A stretch of 56,398 nucleotides of DNA from an uncultured Pelagibacteraceae bacterium (GTDB lineage Bacteria; Pseudomonadota; Alphaproteobacteria; Pelagibacterales; Pelagibacteraceae): assembly GCA_902572005.1 (NCBI GenBank), contig CACGEC010000004.1, positions 1 through 56,398 on the forward strand, in the 5' to 3' direction. Positions within the stretch are counted from its first letter, which is position 1. Each line of letters starts with the position of its first letter. A program made the position numbers and the translations under genes. The notes beneath the pieces are model-generated. The model was not told the DNA's origin, made no database searches, and worked only from the letters and a program-made list of their open reading frames with translations. Of the stretch, positions 1 to 9,429 are shown in pieces.

Positions 1-2
1 TT

Positions 3-1067
3 ACAGGAAGGGTTTTAGCCTTAAGTGGAGGATTTAGTTTCAAAAACAGTGAATTTAACAGAGCAACTCAAGCATTAAGACAACCTGGGTCAGCCTTCAA
101 ACCATTTGTATACGCTCTTGCTTTAGAAAATAATTATACTCCTTCTTCATTAGTTTTAGATGCACCTTTGGTTTTAGATCAAGGATCAGATTTAAAAATG
201 TGGAAACCAGAAAATTATGGAAAAAAATTTTATGGTCCATCCACTTTAAGAGTTGGTTTAGAGAAATCGCGTAATTTGATGACAGTAAGAATTGCACAAA
301 ATCTAGGCATTGATAAGGTTGTTAACTTTTCAAAAAAGTTAGGTATTTATGAAAATCCCCAAGAACTTTTATCAATTTCCTTAGGCTCTGCTGAAACAAC
401 TTTAATTAAATTAACATCTGCATATTCAGCTTTCATTAATGGGGGAAAATTAGTTGAGCCAGTTTTAATTGACAGAGTTCAAGATAGTGAAGGTAACACT
501 ATTCTAAATAATGATAAGAGAACTTGTTCAAATTGTGATCAAATTTCCTTCATCAGCGATATGTATCCAAAAATAAATGATAACTACGAGCAAGTTTTTT
601 CATCACAAACAGCTTATCAAATAACTTCTTTACTTGAGGGAGTAATTAAAAGAGGCACTGGAAAAAAATTAAATAAATTAAAATTGAACTTAGCAGGCAA
701 AACTGGAACTACAAATGAAAATACAGATGCATGGTTTATCGGGTATACATCAAATTTAGTAATTGGAGTTTATGTTGGAATGGATAACCCAAAATCATTG
801 GGAAAATTTGAGACAGGCTCAAAAACTGCACTTCCTATTTTTGAGAATTTTATTAAAAAAGCTGTTAAAAAATCCGATGCAAGACCCTTTAAAGTTTCTG
901 ATGGTATAGTAATGATGGTTATTGACTCTCAATCAGGTCAAAAAGCAGGATTTTCCTCTAAAGACACAATTATCGAAGCTTATAAAGATAAGAACGTTGT
1001 TGAGGGAAATATTTTATATTCAAACAAAAATAAGTTAGATATAAACAATGTACTAAAATTTTACTAA
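3..1067 (+). CDS. mrcA: Penicillin-binding protein 1A, C-terminal part (5' end outside window)
   Basis: The frame is open from the window edge, so only the transpeptidase half is present. This bifunctional inner-membrane enzyme would polymerise and cross-link peptidoglycan on the periplasmic side. The three penicillin-binding motifs are visible in order: SAFK inside RQPGSAFKPFVYALALE (serine codon near 90), SRN (near 267-278) and KTGT (near 698-709), followed by the usual DAWFIGYT stretch. The glycosyltransferase domain and membrane anchor must lie upstream. The TAA stop shares a base with the ATG of prfB (TAATG), so the two are probably translationally coupled. Class A identity is inferred from the RQPGSAFKPF context; the exact paralogue cannot be settled without the N-terminus. 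Confidence 0.9.
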   Translation, partial: TGRVLALSGGFSFKNSEFNRATQALRQPGSAFKPFVYALALENNYTPSSLVLDAPLVLDQGSDLKMWKPENYGKKFYGPSTLRVGLEKSRNLMTVRIAQNLGIDKVVNFSKKLGIYENPQELLSISLGSAETTLIKLTSAYSAFINGGKLVEPVLIDRVQDSEGNTILNNDKRTCSNCDQISFISDMYPKINDNYEQVFSSQTAYQITSLLEGVIKRGTGKKLNKLKLNLAGKTGTTNENTDAWFIGYTSNLVIGVYVGMDNPKSLGKFETGSKTALPIFENFIKKAVKKSDARPFKVSDGIVMMVIDSQSGQKAGFSSKDTIIEAYKDKNVVEGNILYSNKNKLDINNVLKFY

Positions 1068-2162
1068 TGGATGATAAATATTTAAATTTTAAAAAAGAAA
1101 TTGAAAAAATAAATCAAAGAGTCAAGGAGTACCTTTGAAAAAAATGATATTTATAATAAGTTAGATAGTTTCAACGAAAAAATGTTAGATGCCAATTTTT
1201 GGCAAGACAAAACAAAATCTAAAAACATTGTTAAAGAAAAAAAATTATATGAAGATTTGATAAATTCATTAAATGAGTCAAATCAAAAATTAAAAGATTT
1301 AAATGAATTAAATCATTTAGCGATTGAAGAAAATAATTTAGATATTCAAAATGAAACTCTAGAAAATATAAAAGAATTAAAGAATTTAGTAAAAAAAAAT
1401 GAGATTAAATGTTTCCTATCAAATGAAGCTGATTCTATGGATTGTTATATTGAAATTCATGCTGGAGCAGGTGGAACAGAAAGTCAAGACTGGGCTGACA
1501 TGTTACGGAGAATGTATTTAAGATGGTCAGACATTAAAAAATTTAAATCGAGCTTAATTAGTGAGCATAAAGGTGATGAAGCTGGCATAAAATCATCAAC
1601 CATAAAAATTCAAGGTGATTATGTTTTTGGATTACTTAAAAAAGAGTCAGGAATACACAGATTAGTGAGAATTTCACCTTTCGATTCTGGAGCAAGACGA
1701 CACACTAGCTTTGCTAGTATTTGGATTTATCCAGCTGTAGATGAAAATATTAACATAGAAATTTTGGATAAAGATTTAAGAATTGATACTTACCGATCAA
1801 GTGGAGCTGGGGGTCAGCATGTTAATACAACTGATAGTGCAGTAAGAATTACACACTTACCCTCGAAAATTGTTGTTCAATGTCAAAATGAAAGATCACA
1901 ACATAAAAACAAAGAGACCTGCATGAATATGTTAAGAGCAAGACTTTATGATTTTGAGATCAAAAAAAAAGAAAAAGAAAATGAAAATCAAGAAACTAAT
2001 AAATCAGAGATAGGATGGGGCCATCAGATTAGATCCTATGTTTTACAACCATATAGATTAGTTAAAGATAACAGAACAAATTATGAAAGTAGCAGTCCAG
2101 AAAATGTTTTGAATGGAGAAATTGACGATTTTCTTGAACAATCATTATATCAACTCAAATGA
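1067..2162 (+). CDS. prfB: Peptide chain release factor 2, expressed by programmed +1 frameshift
   Basis: RF2 recognises UGA and UAA stop codons and triggers peptide release. Reading starts at the ATG at 1067, runs 23 codons to an in-frame CTT-TGA at 1133-1138, and continues in the +1 frame from GAA at 1137 to the TGA at 2160. The joined product is 364 residues, the normal RF2 length. The catalytic GGQ motif lies in SSGAGGQHVNTTDSAVR and the stop-recognition SPF tripeptide in RISPFDSGARRHTSF. A gene call starting at the internal ATG at 1182 would lose about 38 residues. It overlaps the PBP gene by one base and the next gene by ATGA. Confidence 0.96.
1125..1138 (+). promoter_or_regulatory. prfB programmed +1 frameshift site
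   Basis: An internal Shine-Dalgarno-like AGGAG (1125-1129) sits three bases before the slippery CTT codon (1133-1135), which is followed by the in-frame stop TGA (1136-1138). This is the same arrangement as the classic bacterial RF2 autoregulatory site: when RF2 is scarce the ribosome pauses at UGA and slips +1. The protein frame on both sides matches RF2, which excludes a simple pseudogene. Confidence 0.95.
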
Positions 2163-4351
2163 AAAATTTAATTTTTAAAATCATTTCTTTAATATTTTTA
2201 TTTCTAATATCAATTTTAGTTTTTTTAAGTGTAAAAGGAGTTGAAACAAAAAGATTTAACAATCAAATATCTCAAAAAATTGAAAATATAAATAAAGATT
2301 TAAAAATAGAATTGAATAAAGTAAATATTATTTTGGATCCATTCGCGTTAAAGATAAAAGCCAAAACAATAGGGCCAGAAATTCAAAATAACAAAAAGGC
2401 AATTGGACTAGAAAGCATTGAAACAAGTCTTTCAATTAACTCTCTTATCAAGAATGAATTTTCTTTAACAGATTTAAAAATTTCTACAAAATCTTTAGAA
2501 ATGAAAAATTTAATTTCTTTTCTAAGATTATTTAAAAATAGCCCAGAATTATATGTTTTTGAAAAAATTGTTAAAAATGGATATCTTATTGCAAACATTT
2601 ACCTTGAATTTGATGAAAACGGAAAAGTTAAAGAGAATTATAATGTTAAAGGAATTATAAAAGATACAAAAATTAGTATTTTAAAAAAATATGATATTAA
2701 GAAACTAAATTTATCTTTTAATATTGAAGATAAAAATTATGAATTCTCAAATATTTTTTTAACTTTGAATGAAATACCATTTTCTTCAAATAAAATTTCA
2801 GTTAAAGACTTTGATAAAGATTTTTTGGTAAAGGGAGATTTTAAGAGTAAAAATATCACAATAAATAACAATAATTTCAAATCTTTTTTTGATAAAGATA
2901 GTCTAAAATTTAATTTTGATACTTTAAATTTTAAGTCTGAAAATAATTTTTCATTTAGATTAAATAAAAAATTTAAAATTAAAAATTTGAAAGTTTCATC
3001 AAATTTAATGTTGAAGAAATTGGTTCTTTTAAATGAAATAAATTTAAAATCTATATTTCCAAAGATTAAAGAAAAGATAAACTTTTCTGATCATTCAATT
3101 AAAGTTATTTATGAAGACTCAAAATTATTAATGAATGGAAAGGGACCAGTCCAAATTCAAAATAAATTAGATGAATTAGAATATTCAATAGAAACAAATG
3201 AAGATAATTTAAAATTAATAGCTAAACTTGAAATCGATGATAATCCATTATTTGTTGAAAGCTTAAATTATGAAAAAAATGATAAATCAAAAGCCACAAT
3301 CGATTTAAATGCAGATTTTATTTTTGATAAAGAACTTAGGTTAAATTCATTTTCTTTTAAGGAGAAAAAAAATTTTTTGAAAATTGAAAATTTGTTTTTG
3401 GATAAAAATTATAATTTCTTAAGTTTTAAAAAGGCGAATTTTAATTACACAGATAAAGATAAAAAAAGTAATAATTTTATTATTTCAAAAAAGAATAAAA
3501 ATTATCTATTAAAAGGCAAATCGTTTAATGGTGAATTCTTAATAGATAGTTTTATTAACGAAGATTCAGAGGAGAAATCAGAATTTTTTGATAAAAATAT
3601 TGAATTAGAGATAAAACTTGATGAAGTCTTTTTAGACAACGAAACAAAAACAAAGAATTTTTCAGGAAAAATTAATCTTAAAAATAACGAAATGATTTAT
3701 GCAAATTTGAGTGCTTTTTTTTCAAATAATGAAAAATTAATATTAACTATAAATTCAACTAATAACGAAAAAGTCACTACTTTTTTTTTAGATAGGGGAG
3801 AGTCCATTGTAAAAAGATATAAGTTTATAAAAGGTTTTGAAAATGGTGTGCTTGATTTTTATTCTCTAAAAAAAAATGACAAATCTATTTCAACATTAAA
3901 AATTTATGATTTTAAATTAAAAGAGGTACCAGTTTTAACTAAAATATTAACTTTAGCATCTCTTCAAGGGATAGCCGACATCTTGTCTGGTGAGGGTATT
4001 AGGTTTGATGAATTTGAGATGAATTTTACAAATGAAGATAATTTAATGACGATTAATGAAATATATGCAATTGGTCCAGCAATATCAATTTTAATGGATG
4101 GTTATGTTGAAAAGAACAAACTTATTAGTTTAAGAGGAACTTTAGTACCAGCCACTACAATAAATAAATTTATTGGTTCCTTGCCTGTCTTAGGTAAAAT
4201 ATTAGTTGGTAAAAAAACTGGAGAAGGAGTTTTCGGTGTTAGTTTCAAAATTAAAGGACCACCTAAAAATCTAGAAACTTCTGTAAATCCAATCAAAACT
4301 TTAACACCTAGGTTTATTACAAGAACATTAGAAAAGATTAAAAAAAATTAA
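2159..4351 (+). CDS. AsmA-like / DUF3971-type envelope protein
   Basis: 730 residues. Residues about 5-27 form one strongly hydrophobic segment, which would anchor the protein in the inner membrane. The rest is a long, Lys/Asn-rich, beta-strand-like periplasmic region. The last ~150 residues carry the pattern I associate with AsmA-like C-terminal domains: ILTLASLQGIADILSGEG, then a glycine-rich GTLVPATTINKFIGSLPVLG, then GPPKNLETSVNPIKTLTP. AsmA/YhdP/TamB-type proteins are thought to form lipid-conducting bridges to the outer membrane; that role here is inference. Translation is coupled to prfB by the ATGA overlap. It is convergent with tyrS, with a four-base overlap. Confidence 0.7.
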   Translation: MKNLIFKIISLIFLFLISILVFLSVKGVETKRFNNQISQKIENINKDLKIELNKVNIILDPFALKIKAKTIGPEIQNNKKAIGLESIETSLSINSLIKNEFSLTDLKISTKSLEMKNLISFLRLFKNSPELYVFEKIVKNGYLIANIYLEFDENGKVKENYNVKGIIKDTKISILKKYDIKKLNLSFNIEDKNYEFSNIFLTLNEIPFSSNKISVKDFDKDFLVKGDFKSKNITINNNNFKSFFDKDSLKFNFDTLNFKSENNFSFRLNKKFKIKNLKVSSNLMLKKLVLLNEINLKSIFPKIKEKINFSDHSIKVIYEDSKLLMNGKGPVQIQNKLDELEYSIETNEDNLKLIAKLEIDDNPLFVESLNYEKNDKSKATIDLNADFIFDKELRLNSFSFKEKKNFLKIENLFLDKNYNFLSFKKANFNYTDKDKKSNNFIISKKNKNYLLKGKSFNGEFLIDSFINEDSEEKSEFFDKNIELEIKLDEVFLDNETKTKNFSGKINLKNNEMIYANLSAFFSNNEKLILTINSTNNEKVTTFFLDRGESIVKRYKFIKGFENGVLDFYSLKKNDKSISTLKIYDFKLKEVPVLTKILTLASLQGIADILSGEGIRFDEFEMNFTNEDNLMTINEIYAIGPAISILMDGYVEKNKLISLRGTLVPATTINKFIGSLPVLGKILVGKKTGEGVFGVSFKIKGPPKNLETSVNPIKTLTPRFITRTLEKIKKN

Positions 4352-5577
4352 TTTAACTCAACTTTAAGATGCCTTTTTTTTCCAATTGAAAGCTTTAGAT
4401 AATTTTCATTAAATAATTCTTTTTTAATTATTAATTTTTCGTTTAAAATTATTTCATTGTTGAGTTTAACCGCATTACCTTTTATTAATCTTTTAATCTC
4501 ACTTTTGGAGTTTTCTAACTTTGATAAGATAACCAAATCAATAATGTTGATTTGTTTCTCAAGATCCGCCATCTTAATTTTTATTGATGGTATATTAGAC
4601 CCCAAAGATTTTCCAGAAAAAGCTTCCCTAGCGGCTTGTTCAGAATTTTGAGCAGCTTTTTCTCCATGCAACATGGAAGTTACTTTATTTGCTAAAAGTA
4701 TTTTAAGATTATTGATATTATCATTTTTAATTTCATCAATTTTATTAATTTCTAAATCAGTAAAAAATTTTAAAAACTTTACAACATCTCTATCATCTGT
4801 ATTTCTCCAGAATTGCCAATAATCATAAGGTGATAAAAATTTTTTATCTAACCAAATTGCCCCTTCCGCTGTTTTACCCATTTTTGCACCACTTGCTAAA
4901 GTTATAAGAGGAGTTGTTAAGCCATATACTTGTTTATTAGAGTATCTTTTTATAAGCTCAACGCCATTAACAATGTTTCCCCATTGATCAGACCCGCCAA
5001 TTTGAAGAGAACAATTTTCTGATTTATTAAGCTCTAAAAAGTCATAAGCTTGTAAAATCATGTAGTTAAATTCCATATAACTTAAAGATTGTTCTCTCTC
5101 TAACCTCGTTTTAACACTGTCAAAAGTTAACATTTTATTAATAGTAAAGTGTTTTCCAATCTCTCTCAAAAAAGAAATATACTTAAGATTTTTAAGCCAT
5201 TTATAGTTATTCACGAAAATTGGTTTTGTCTTTTTATTTTTTGAGATCAAAAATTTTTTAAGAATTTTTTCTATATTTTTTGAATTTTTTTCAATTTCTC
5301 TTTCAGTTAAAATTTTTCTTGTTTTATCTTTACCAGAGGGATCGCCAATTCTAGTTGTCCCACCACCTAATAATACAATAGGTCTATGTCCGTGTTTTTG
5401 GAGCAGTCTTAGACACATTATTTGTAGAAGACTGCCGACATGAAGACTTTCTGCTGTGCAATCAAAACCAATGTAACCATTGATCTTTTCTTTATCTAAT
5501 AGATTACACAAATCATCTTCACTAGTGCATTGATAGAAAAAGCCTCTATCTTTAAATTCTTTTAAAAATTTATTCAT
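4348..5577 (-). CDS. tyrS: Tyrosyl-tRNA synthetase
   Basis: Charges tRNA-Tyr in the cytoplasm. Class I signatures are present: an HIGH-type motif in ESLHVGSLLQ (about residue 46) and a KMSKS-type motif as KMGKT (about 233). The tyrosine-pocket pattern is also there: YMILQAYDFLEL and QIGGSDQWGNI. The last ~60 residues look like the S4 RNA-binding domain (SEIKRLIKGNAVKLNN). A TTG at 5595 would add six residues, but the ATG at 5577 gives the expected MNKFLKEFKDRGF start and a 409-residue product, normal for the family. It is transcribed divergently from anmK. Confidence 0.96.
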   Translation of the reverse strand: MNKFLKEFKDRGFFYQCTSEDDLCNLLDKEKINGYIGFDCTAESLHVGSLLQIMCLRLLQKHGHRPIVLLGGGTTRIGDPSGKDKTRKILTEREIEKNSKNIEKILKKFLISKNKKTKPIFVNNYKWLKNLKYISFLREIGKHFTINKMLTFDSVKTRLEREQSLSYMEFNYMILQAYDFLELNKSENCSLQIGGSDQWGNIVNGVELIKRYSNKQVYGLTTPLITLASGAKMGKTAEGAIWLDKKFLSPYDYWQFWRNTDDRDVVKFLKFFTDLEINKIDEIKNDNINNLKILLANKVTSMLHGEKAAQNSEQAAREAFSGKSLGSNIPSIKIKMADLEKQINIIDLVILSKLENSKSEIKRLIKGNAVKLNNEIILNEKLIIKKELFNENYLKLSIGKKRHLKVELN

Positions 5578-5625
5578 AAGTCTATAGTTCCACAATATAC
5601 ATTAATTTAATAAAAAAAAATAAGA

Positions 5626-6774
5626 ATGGGCAAAATATATAAAGCAATGGGCCTTATGAGTGGTACCTCATTAGATGGAGTAGATGTATCTATAATTGAG
5701 TCTGATGGTAATAGAGAATTTTCTTCAATTTTAGATAGATATTTTGAATATGATAAAGAATTAATTCAAAAAATATTGGATATTAGAGAAAAAATCACAA
5801 ATACAGATAAATTAGATAAATATTCTAAAGAAATCAAAGATTTAGAGAGAAAGATTACTTTATTTCATGTTGAAGCTGTAAATGAAACCCTAAAATTATC
5901 AAAATTCTCGGTAGATTTAATTGGTTTTCATGGGCAAACAATATTACATGATTCAGAAAAAAAAATTACTAAACAACTTGGTGATGGAAACTTATTATCT
6001 CAATTAACAAAGAAAAAAGTTGTTTATGATTTTAGACAAAATGATTTATCAAATGGAGGCCAGGGCGCTCCATTAACGCCAATTTTTCATAACGTCCTTG
6101 CAAATAAAATAAATAAGAAATTCAATTTAGGTTTTCCTCTAAATATTCTAAATATTGGAGGAATTTCAAATATTACTTCCACAGTAGATTGGAAAAATTT
6201 ACGGAGTGAAATAAGTACAATTAATGCTTACGATATTGGACCGGGTAATTGTCTGATAGATGAATGGATTAGAAAAAATTCTAAAAAAAAATATGACAAG
6301 AGCGGTTCAATAGCAAGATCAGGCATTGTAGATAAATTAGTTCTAAATAAAGCTTTAGAAAATTTTTCTGAAAATTCTAATTATGAAAAATCTTTAGACA
6401 TAAAAGATTTTGATATTTTTTTTGCAAAAGGTCTTTCATTAGAAAATGGTGCTGCAACTATTACTAATTTTACTTCGACGCTTATAGCAAATGGAATGAG
6501 ATATACTTATGGAATGGGGCAGCCATCAATGTATAAATGGTTGGTGTGTGGTGGTGGACGAAAAAACAAATATCTTTTAGAGAGTATAAAAGATAATTTT
6601 GATGAGATAAGCATTGAACCAATCGATCAATATGAAATAAATGGAGATTTTGTAGAGTCACAAGCGTTTGCTTATTTAGCCATTAGATCTTTTTTAAAAT
6701 TACCTATTTCTTTTCCGACAACAACCAGATGTAAAAAACCAACAACTGGTGGAACAATTGTAAAAAATTTTTAA
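5626..6774 (+). CDS. anmK: Anhydro-N-acetylmuramic acid kinase
   Basis: 382 residues. Phosphorylates and hydrates 1,6-anhydro-MurNAc from cell-wall turnover to MurNAc-6-phosphate for recycling. The N-terminus GLMSGTSLDGVDVSI is the family hallmark. Sugar-kinase/ASKHA-fold elements follow: LIGFHGQTILHD, NGGQGAPLTPIFH, LNIGGISNIT, YDIGPGNCLIDEW and VCGGGRKN. Length is normal. It is divergent from tyrS and overlaps the end of the convergent hydrolase gene by four bases. With the class A PBP at the window start, it fits a peptidoglycan synthesis and recycling neighbourhood. Confidence 0.95.
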   Translation: MGKIYKAMGLMSGTSLDGVDVSIIESDGNREFSSILDRYFEYDKELIQKILDIREKITNTDKLDKYSKEIKDLERKITLFHVEAVNETLKLSKFSVDLIGFHGQTILHDSEKKITKQLGDGNLLSQLTKKKVVYDFRQNDLSNGGQGAPLTPIFHNVLANKINKKFNLGFPLNILNIGGISNITSTVDWKNLRSEISTINAYDIGPGNCLIDEWIRKNSKKKYDKSGSIARSGIVDKLVLNKALENFSENSNYEKSLDIKDFDIFFAKGLSLENGAATITNFTSTLIANGMRYTYGMGQPSMYKWLVCGGGRKNKYLLESIKDNFDEISIEPIDQYEINGDFVESQAFAYLAIRSFLKLPISFPTTTRCKKPTTGGTIVKNF

Positions 6775-7427
6775 TAAAGAGCAGTTTCTTTTTTAATATA
6801 TTTATCCAGATTTTTTATCAGAGCATTTTCATTTTTAGAAAAAAAATGATTTGTTTCAGCAAGTCCTTGAAATTCAACCTTTATACCTTTTTGTGAACTT
6901 AATCTTTTGTCAAGCTCCTTGAGATATTCTTCAGGAACAAGCTCATCTTTTTTTCCATAAATAACTAAACCTGAAGTTGGACATGGGGATAAAAAAGAAA
7001 AATCGTAAACATTTGGTTGAGGGGAAATCGCAATAAATCTATTTATCTCTGGTCTACGCATTAATAATTGCATTGCAATTAAAGATCCAAAAGAAAAACC
7101 TGATACCCAACATTGAGAATTATCAAAATTTTCTCTTTCCAACCAATCTAACGCCGCCGCTGCATCAGCTAATTCTCCTTGCCCATTATCAAATTCTCCA
7201 TCACTTTTACCAACACCTCTAAAATTAACTCGACAAACAGAAAATTCATTTTCTAAAAATGTGTTAAAAGTTTCAACAACGACTTTATTATTCATCGTAC
7301 CACCGTATTGAGGATGTGGTTGGAGAACGAGAGCTATTGGCGATGTATTTTTTTTACTCTTATAATACTTTGCTTCGAGTCTTCCTGCTGGACCAGGTAT
7401 AAATATTTCTAAAATTTTATTATCCAT
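6771..7427 (-). CDS. Alpha/beta hydrolase, COG2945-like
   Basis: 218 residues, cytoplasmic (no signal peptide). The nucleophile elbow is GFSFGS (serine near 112). Candidate acid and base are the Asp in YGKKDELVP and the His in AETNHFFS. The motif HPQYGGTMNNKVV near residue 38, with RVNFRGVGKSDG, is typical of a short alpha/beta hydrolase group found across Alphaproteobacteria. The substrate is unknown. It is divergent from iscR across a 134-base gap holding the IscR box, so it could share that control; no separate promoter is obvious on its side. Confidence 0.8.
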   Translation of the reverse strand: MDNKILEIFIPGPAGRLEAKYYKSKKNTSPIALVLQPHPQYGGTMNNKVVVETFNTFLENEFSVCRVNFRGVGKSDGEFDNGQGELADAAAALDWLERENFDNSQCWVSGFSFGSLIAMQLLMRRPEINRFIAISPQPNVYDFSFLSPCPTSGLVIYGKKDELVPEEYLKELDKRLSSQKGIKVEFQGLAETNHFFSKNENALIKNLDKYIKKETALY

Positions 7428-7509
7428 AATTGTTATTGATTATCATTCTCAAAAAAAAAATAGGTTTATCACAAGTGAGCGACAAAATGTTAGTCTTTTT
7501 TTATTCTAG

Positions 7510-7541
7510 ATACTTGACTATTTTAGTCAGGTTTATATATA
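7510..7541 (+). promoter_or_regulatory. IscR type-1 operator overlapping the iscR-suf promoter
   Basis: Positions 7510-7534 read ATACTTGACT, then ATTTT, then AGTCAGGTTT. This matches the published E. coli type-1 IscR consensus (ATASYYGACT RWWWY AGTCRRSTAT) at 24 of 25 positions, the exception being position 24. The box contains a -35 hexamer TTGACT (7514-7519). A -10 hexamer TATATA (7536-7541) follows at 16 bases. An IscR dimer bound here would cover the -35 element, so repression by [2Fe-2S]-IscR is the expected mode. The iscR start codon is 20 bases beyond the -10. Confidence 0.88.
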
Positions 7542-7561
7542 CCCTTTAAAAACACGGTTTT

Positions 7562-7984
7562 ATGAAACTAACATCTAAAGGCAGATATGCGGTAATGGCT
7601 TTAGTAGACCTGGCGAGATTTGATAACATCAACCCAGTTTCTCTAAGAGACATCTCTTTAAGACAAGGAATTTCCTTAGATTATCTAGAGCAATTATTTT
7701 CAAAATTAAGAAAAAAAGAAATAGTTCAAAGTGTGAGAGGGACACAAGGTGGGTATGTTTTAAATAAAAAAGCTAAAGAAATAAAACTAACAAATATTTT
7801 TGAAGCTGTAGATGAAAAAGTAAAAACAGTTCAATGTAAAAAAGAGTCAAAAAAAGGTTGTAATGGTAAAGCAACAAAGTGTCTTACACATAATCTTTGG
7901 GATGAACTTGAAAATCATATAAACAATTTTTTCAAAGAAAAAAGTTTAGAGGATCTAGTAAAAGACAATGAAGGAAGATTATAA
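7562..7984 (+). CDS. iscR: Iron-sulfur cluster regulator IscR (Rrf2 family)
   Basis: 140 residues. Winged-helix DNA-binding domain in the first ~80 residues ([18 protein letters not shown]; recognition helix near [15 protein letters not shown]). Cluster-binding cysteines are at 92, 100 and 107 with His110 in CLTHNLW, close to E. coli IscR spacing (92, 98, 104, H107), so it very likely carries a [2Fe-2S] cluster. It is the first gene of the suf operon, two bases before sufB, and has a near-perfect IscR operator in its own promoter: the classical autoregulated sensor arrangement. Confidence 0.93.
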   Translation: MKLTSKGRYAVMALVDLARFDNINPVSLRDISLRQGISLDYLEQLFSKLRKKEIVQSVRGTQGGYVLNKKAKEIKLTNIFEAVDEKVKTVQCKKESKKGCNGKATKCLTHNLWDELENHINNFFKEKSLEDLVKDNEGRL

Positions 7985-7986
7985 TT

Positions 7987-9429
7987 ATGGATACTCGAGA
8001 AAAAGATATAGAAAATTTAAAAGATTATAAGTATGGCTTTACAACTGATATCGAAAATATCAAAGCACCAAAGGGACTAAATGAAAATGTAATAAAGTTT
8101 ATTTCTAATATTAAAAAAGAACCTCAATGGATGTTAGATTTTAGATTAAAAGCTTTTGAGAGATTAAAGCTTCTTAAAGAGCCAAACTGGCAAAAACCAA
8201 AATACCCTAAAATTGATTATCAAGATTTATATTATTACTCAGCACCAAAAAGTTTAAAGGATAAACCAAAAAGTTTAGACGAGCTTGATCCTAAACTTTT
8301 AGAGACATATAAGAAACTTGGAATTCCATTACAAGAGCAAGCAAGACTAAATGGAATTGCTGTAGATGCTGTATTTGACTCTGTTTCAGTAGCAACTACC
8401 TTTAAAGGTGAGTTGACTAAATATGGAATAATTTTTTGTTCAATGTCAGAGGCAATTCAAAAACATCCTGATCTTGTAAAAAAATATTTAGGCACAGTAA
8501 TACCGGTTACTGATCATTTCTTTGCCACACTAAACTCTGCTGTTTTTACAGACGGATCATTCGTTTATATCCCTGAAGGTGTTAAGTGCCCTATGGAACT
8601 ATCAACCTATTTCAGAATTAATGCATCAGAGACAGGACAATTTGAGAGAACATTAATTATTGCTGATAAAGGAAGTTATGTAAGTTACCTCGAAGGATGC
8701 ACTGCTCCAATGAGAGATGAGAATCAATTACACGCGGCGAATGTTGAACTGATAGCTTTAGACGATGCAGAAATAAAATATTCAACTGTACAAAATTGGT
8801 ATCCAGGTGATGAAAATGGCAAAGGGGGAATTTATAATTTTGTAACCAAAAGAGGATTATGTAAGGGAAAAAATTCTAAAATTTCTTGGACGCAAGTTGA
8901 AACAGGATCAGCTATAACTTGGAAATATCCAAGCTGTATTTTAAAAGGTGATAATTCTATTGGTGAGTTTTATTCAATAGCAATTACAAATAACCATCAG
9001 AAAGCAGATACCGGCACTAAAATGATACATTTAGGAAAAAACACAAAAAGTAAAATCATTTCAAAAGGTATAAGTGCTGGATTTTCTGATATGACTTATA
9101 GAGGTTTAGTAGATATTAACTCAAAAGCTAAAAATTCTAGTAACTACACACAATGTGACTCTTTGTTAATGGGAAACAAATGTGGTGCACACACAGTACC
9201 TTATATTAAAAATAAAAATTTGGACTCTAATATTGCTCACGAAGCCACAACATCAAAGATCAGCGAAGAACAATTACATTACTGTCAGCAAAGAGGATTG
9301 AATCCTGAAGAGGCTGTTGGATTAATAGTAAACGGTTTTTGCAAAGAGGTACTACAACAGTTACCAATGGAGTTTGCAGTCGAAGCACAGAAGCTTGTAG
9401 GTATTAGCTTAGAAGGGAGTGTTGGTTAA
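7987..9429 (+). CDS. sufB: Fe-S cluster assembly scaffold SufB
   Basis: 480 residues, normal length. SufB is the cluster-building subunit of the SufBC2D complex, accepting sulfur from SufS/SufU. Family landmarks include [24 protein letters not shown], the [19 protein letters not shown] stretch, [22 protein letters not shown], and the C-terminal [18 protein letters not shown] with conserved cysteines, then [20 protein letters not shown]. The stop codon overlaps the sufC start by one base, implying coupled translation. Confidence 0.97.
   Translation: MDTREKDIENLKDYKYGFTTDIENIKAPKGLNENVIKFISNIKKEPQWMLDFRLKAFERLKLLKEPNWQKPKYPKIDYQDLYYYSAPKSLKDKPKSLDELDPKLLETYKKLGIPLQEQARLNGIAVDAVFDSVSVATTFKGELTKYGIIFCSMSEAIQKHPDLVKKYLGTVIPVTDHFFATLNSAVFTDGSFVYIPEGVKCPMELSTYFRINASETGQFERTLIIADKGSYVSYLEGCTAPMRDENQLHAANVELIALDDAEIKYSTVQNWYPGDENGKGGIYNFVTKRGLCKGKNSKISWTQVETGSAITWKYPSCILKGDNSIGEFYSIAITNNHQKADTGTKMIHLGKNTKSKIISKGISAGFSDMTYRGLVDINSKAKNSSNYTQCDSLLMGNKCGAHTVPYIKNKNLDSNIAHEATTSKISEEQLHYCQQRGLNPEEAVGLIVNGFCKEVLQQLPMEFAVEAQKLVGISLEGSVG

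Noticed and set aside
1182-2162. RF2 starting at the internal ATG
   Set aside because: The upstream codons encode the expected RF2 N-terminus once the +1 frameshift at CTT-TGA is read.
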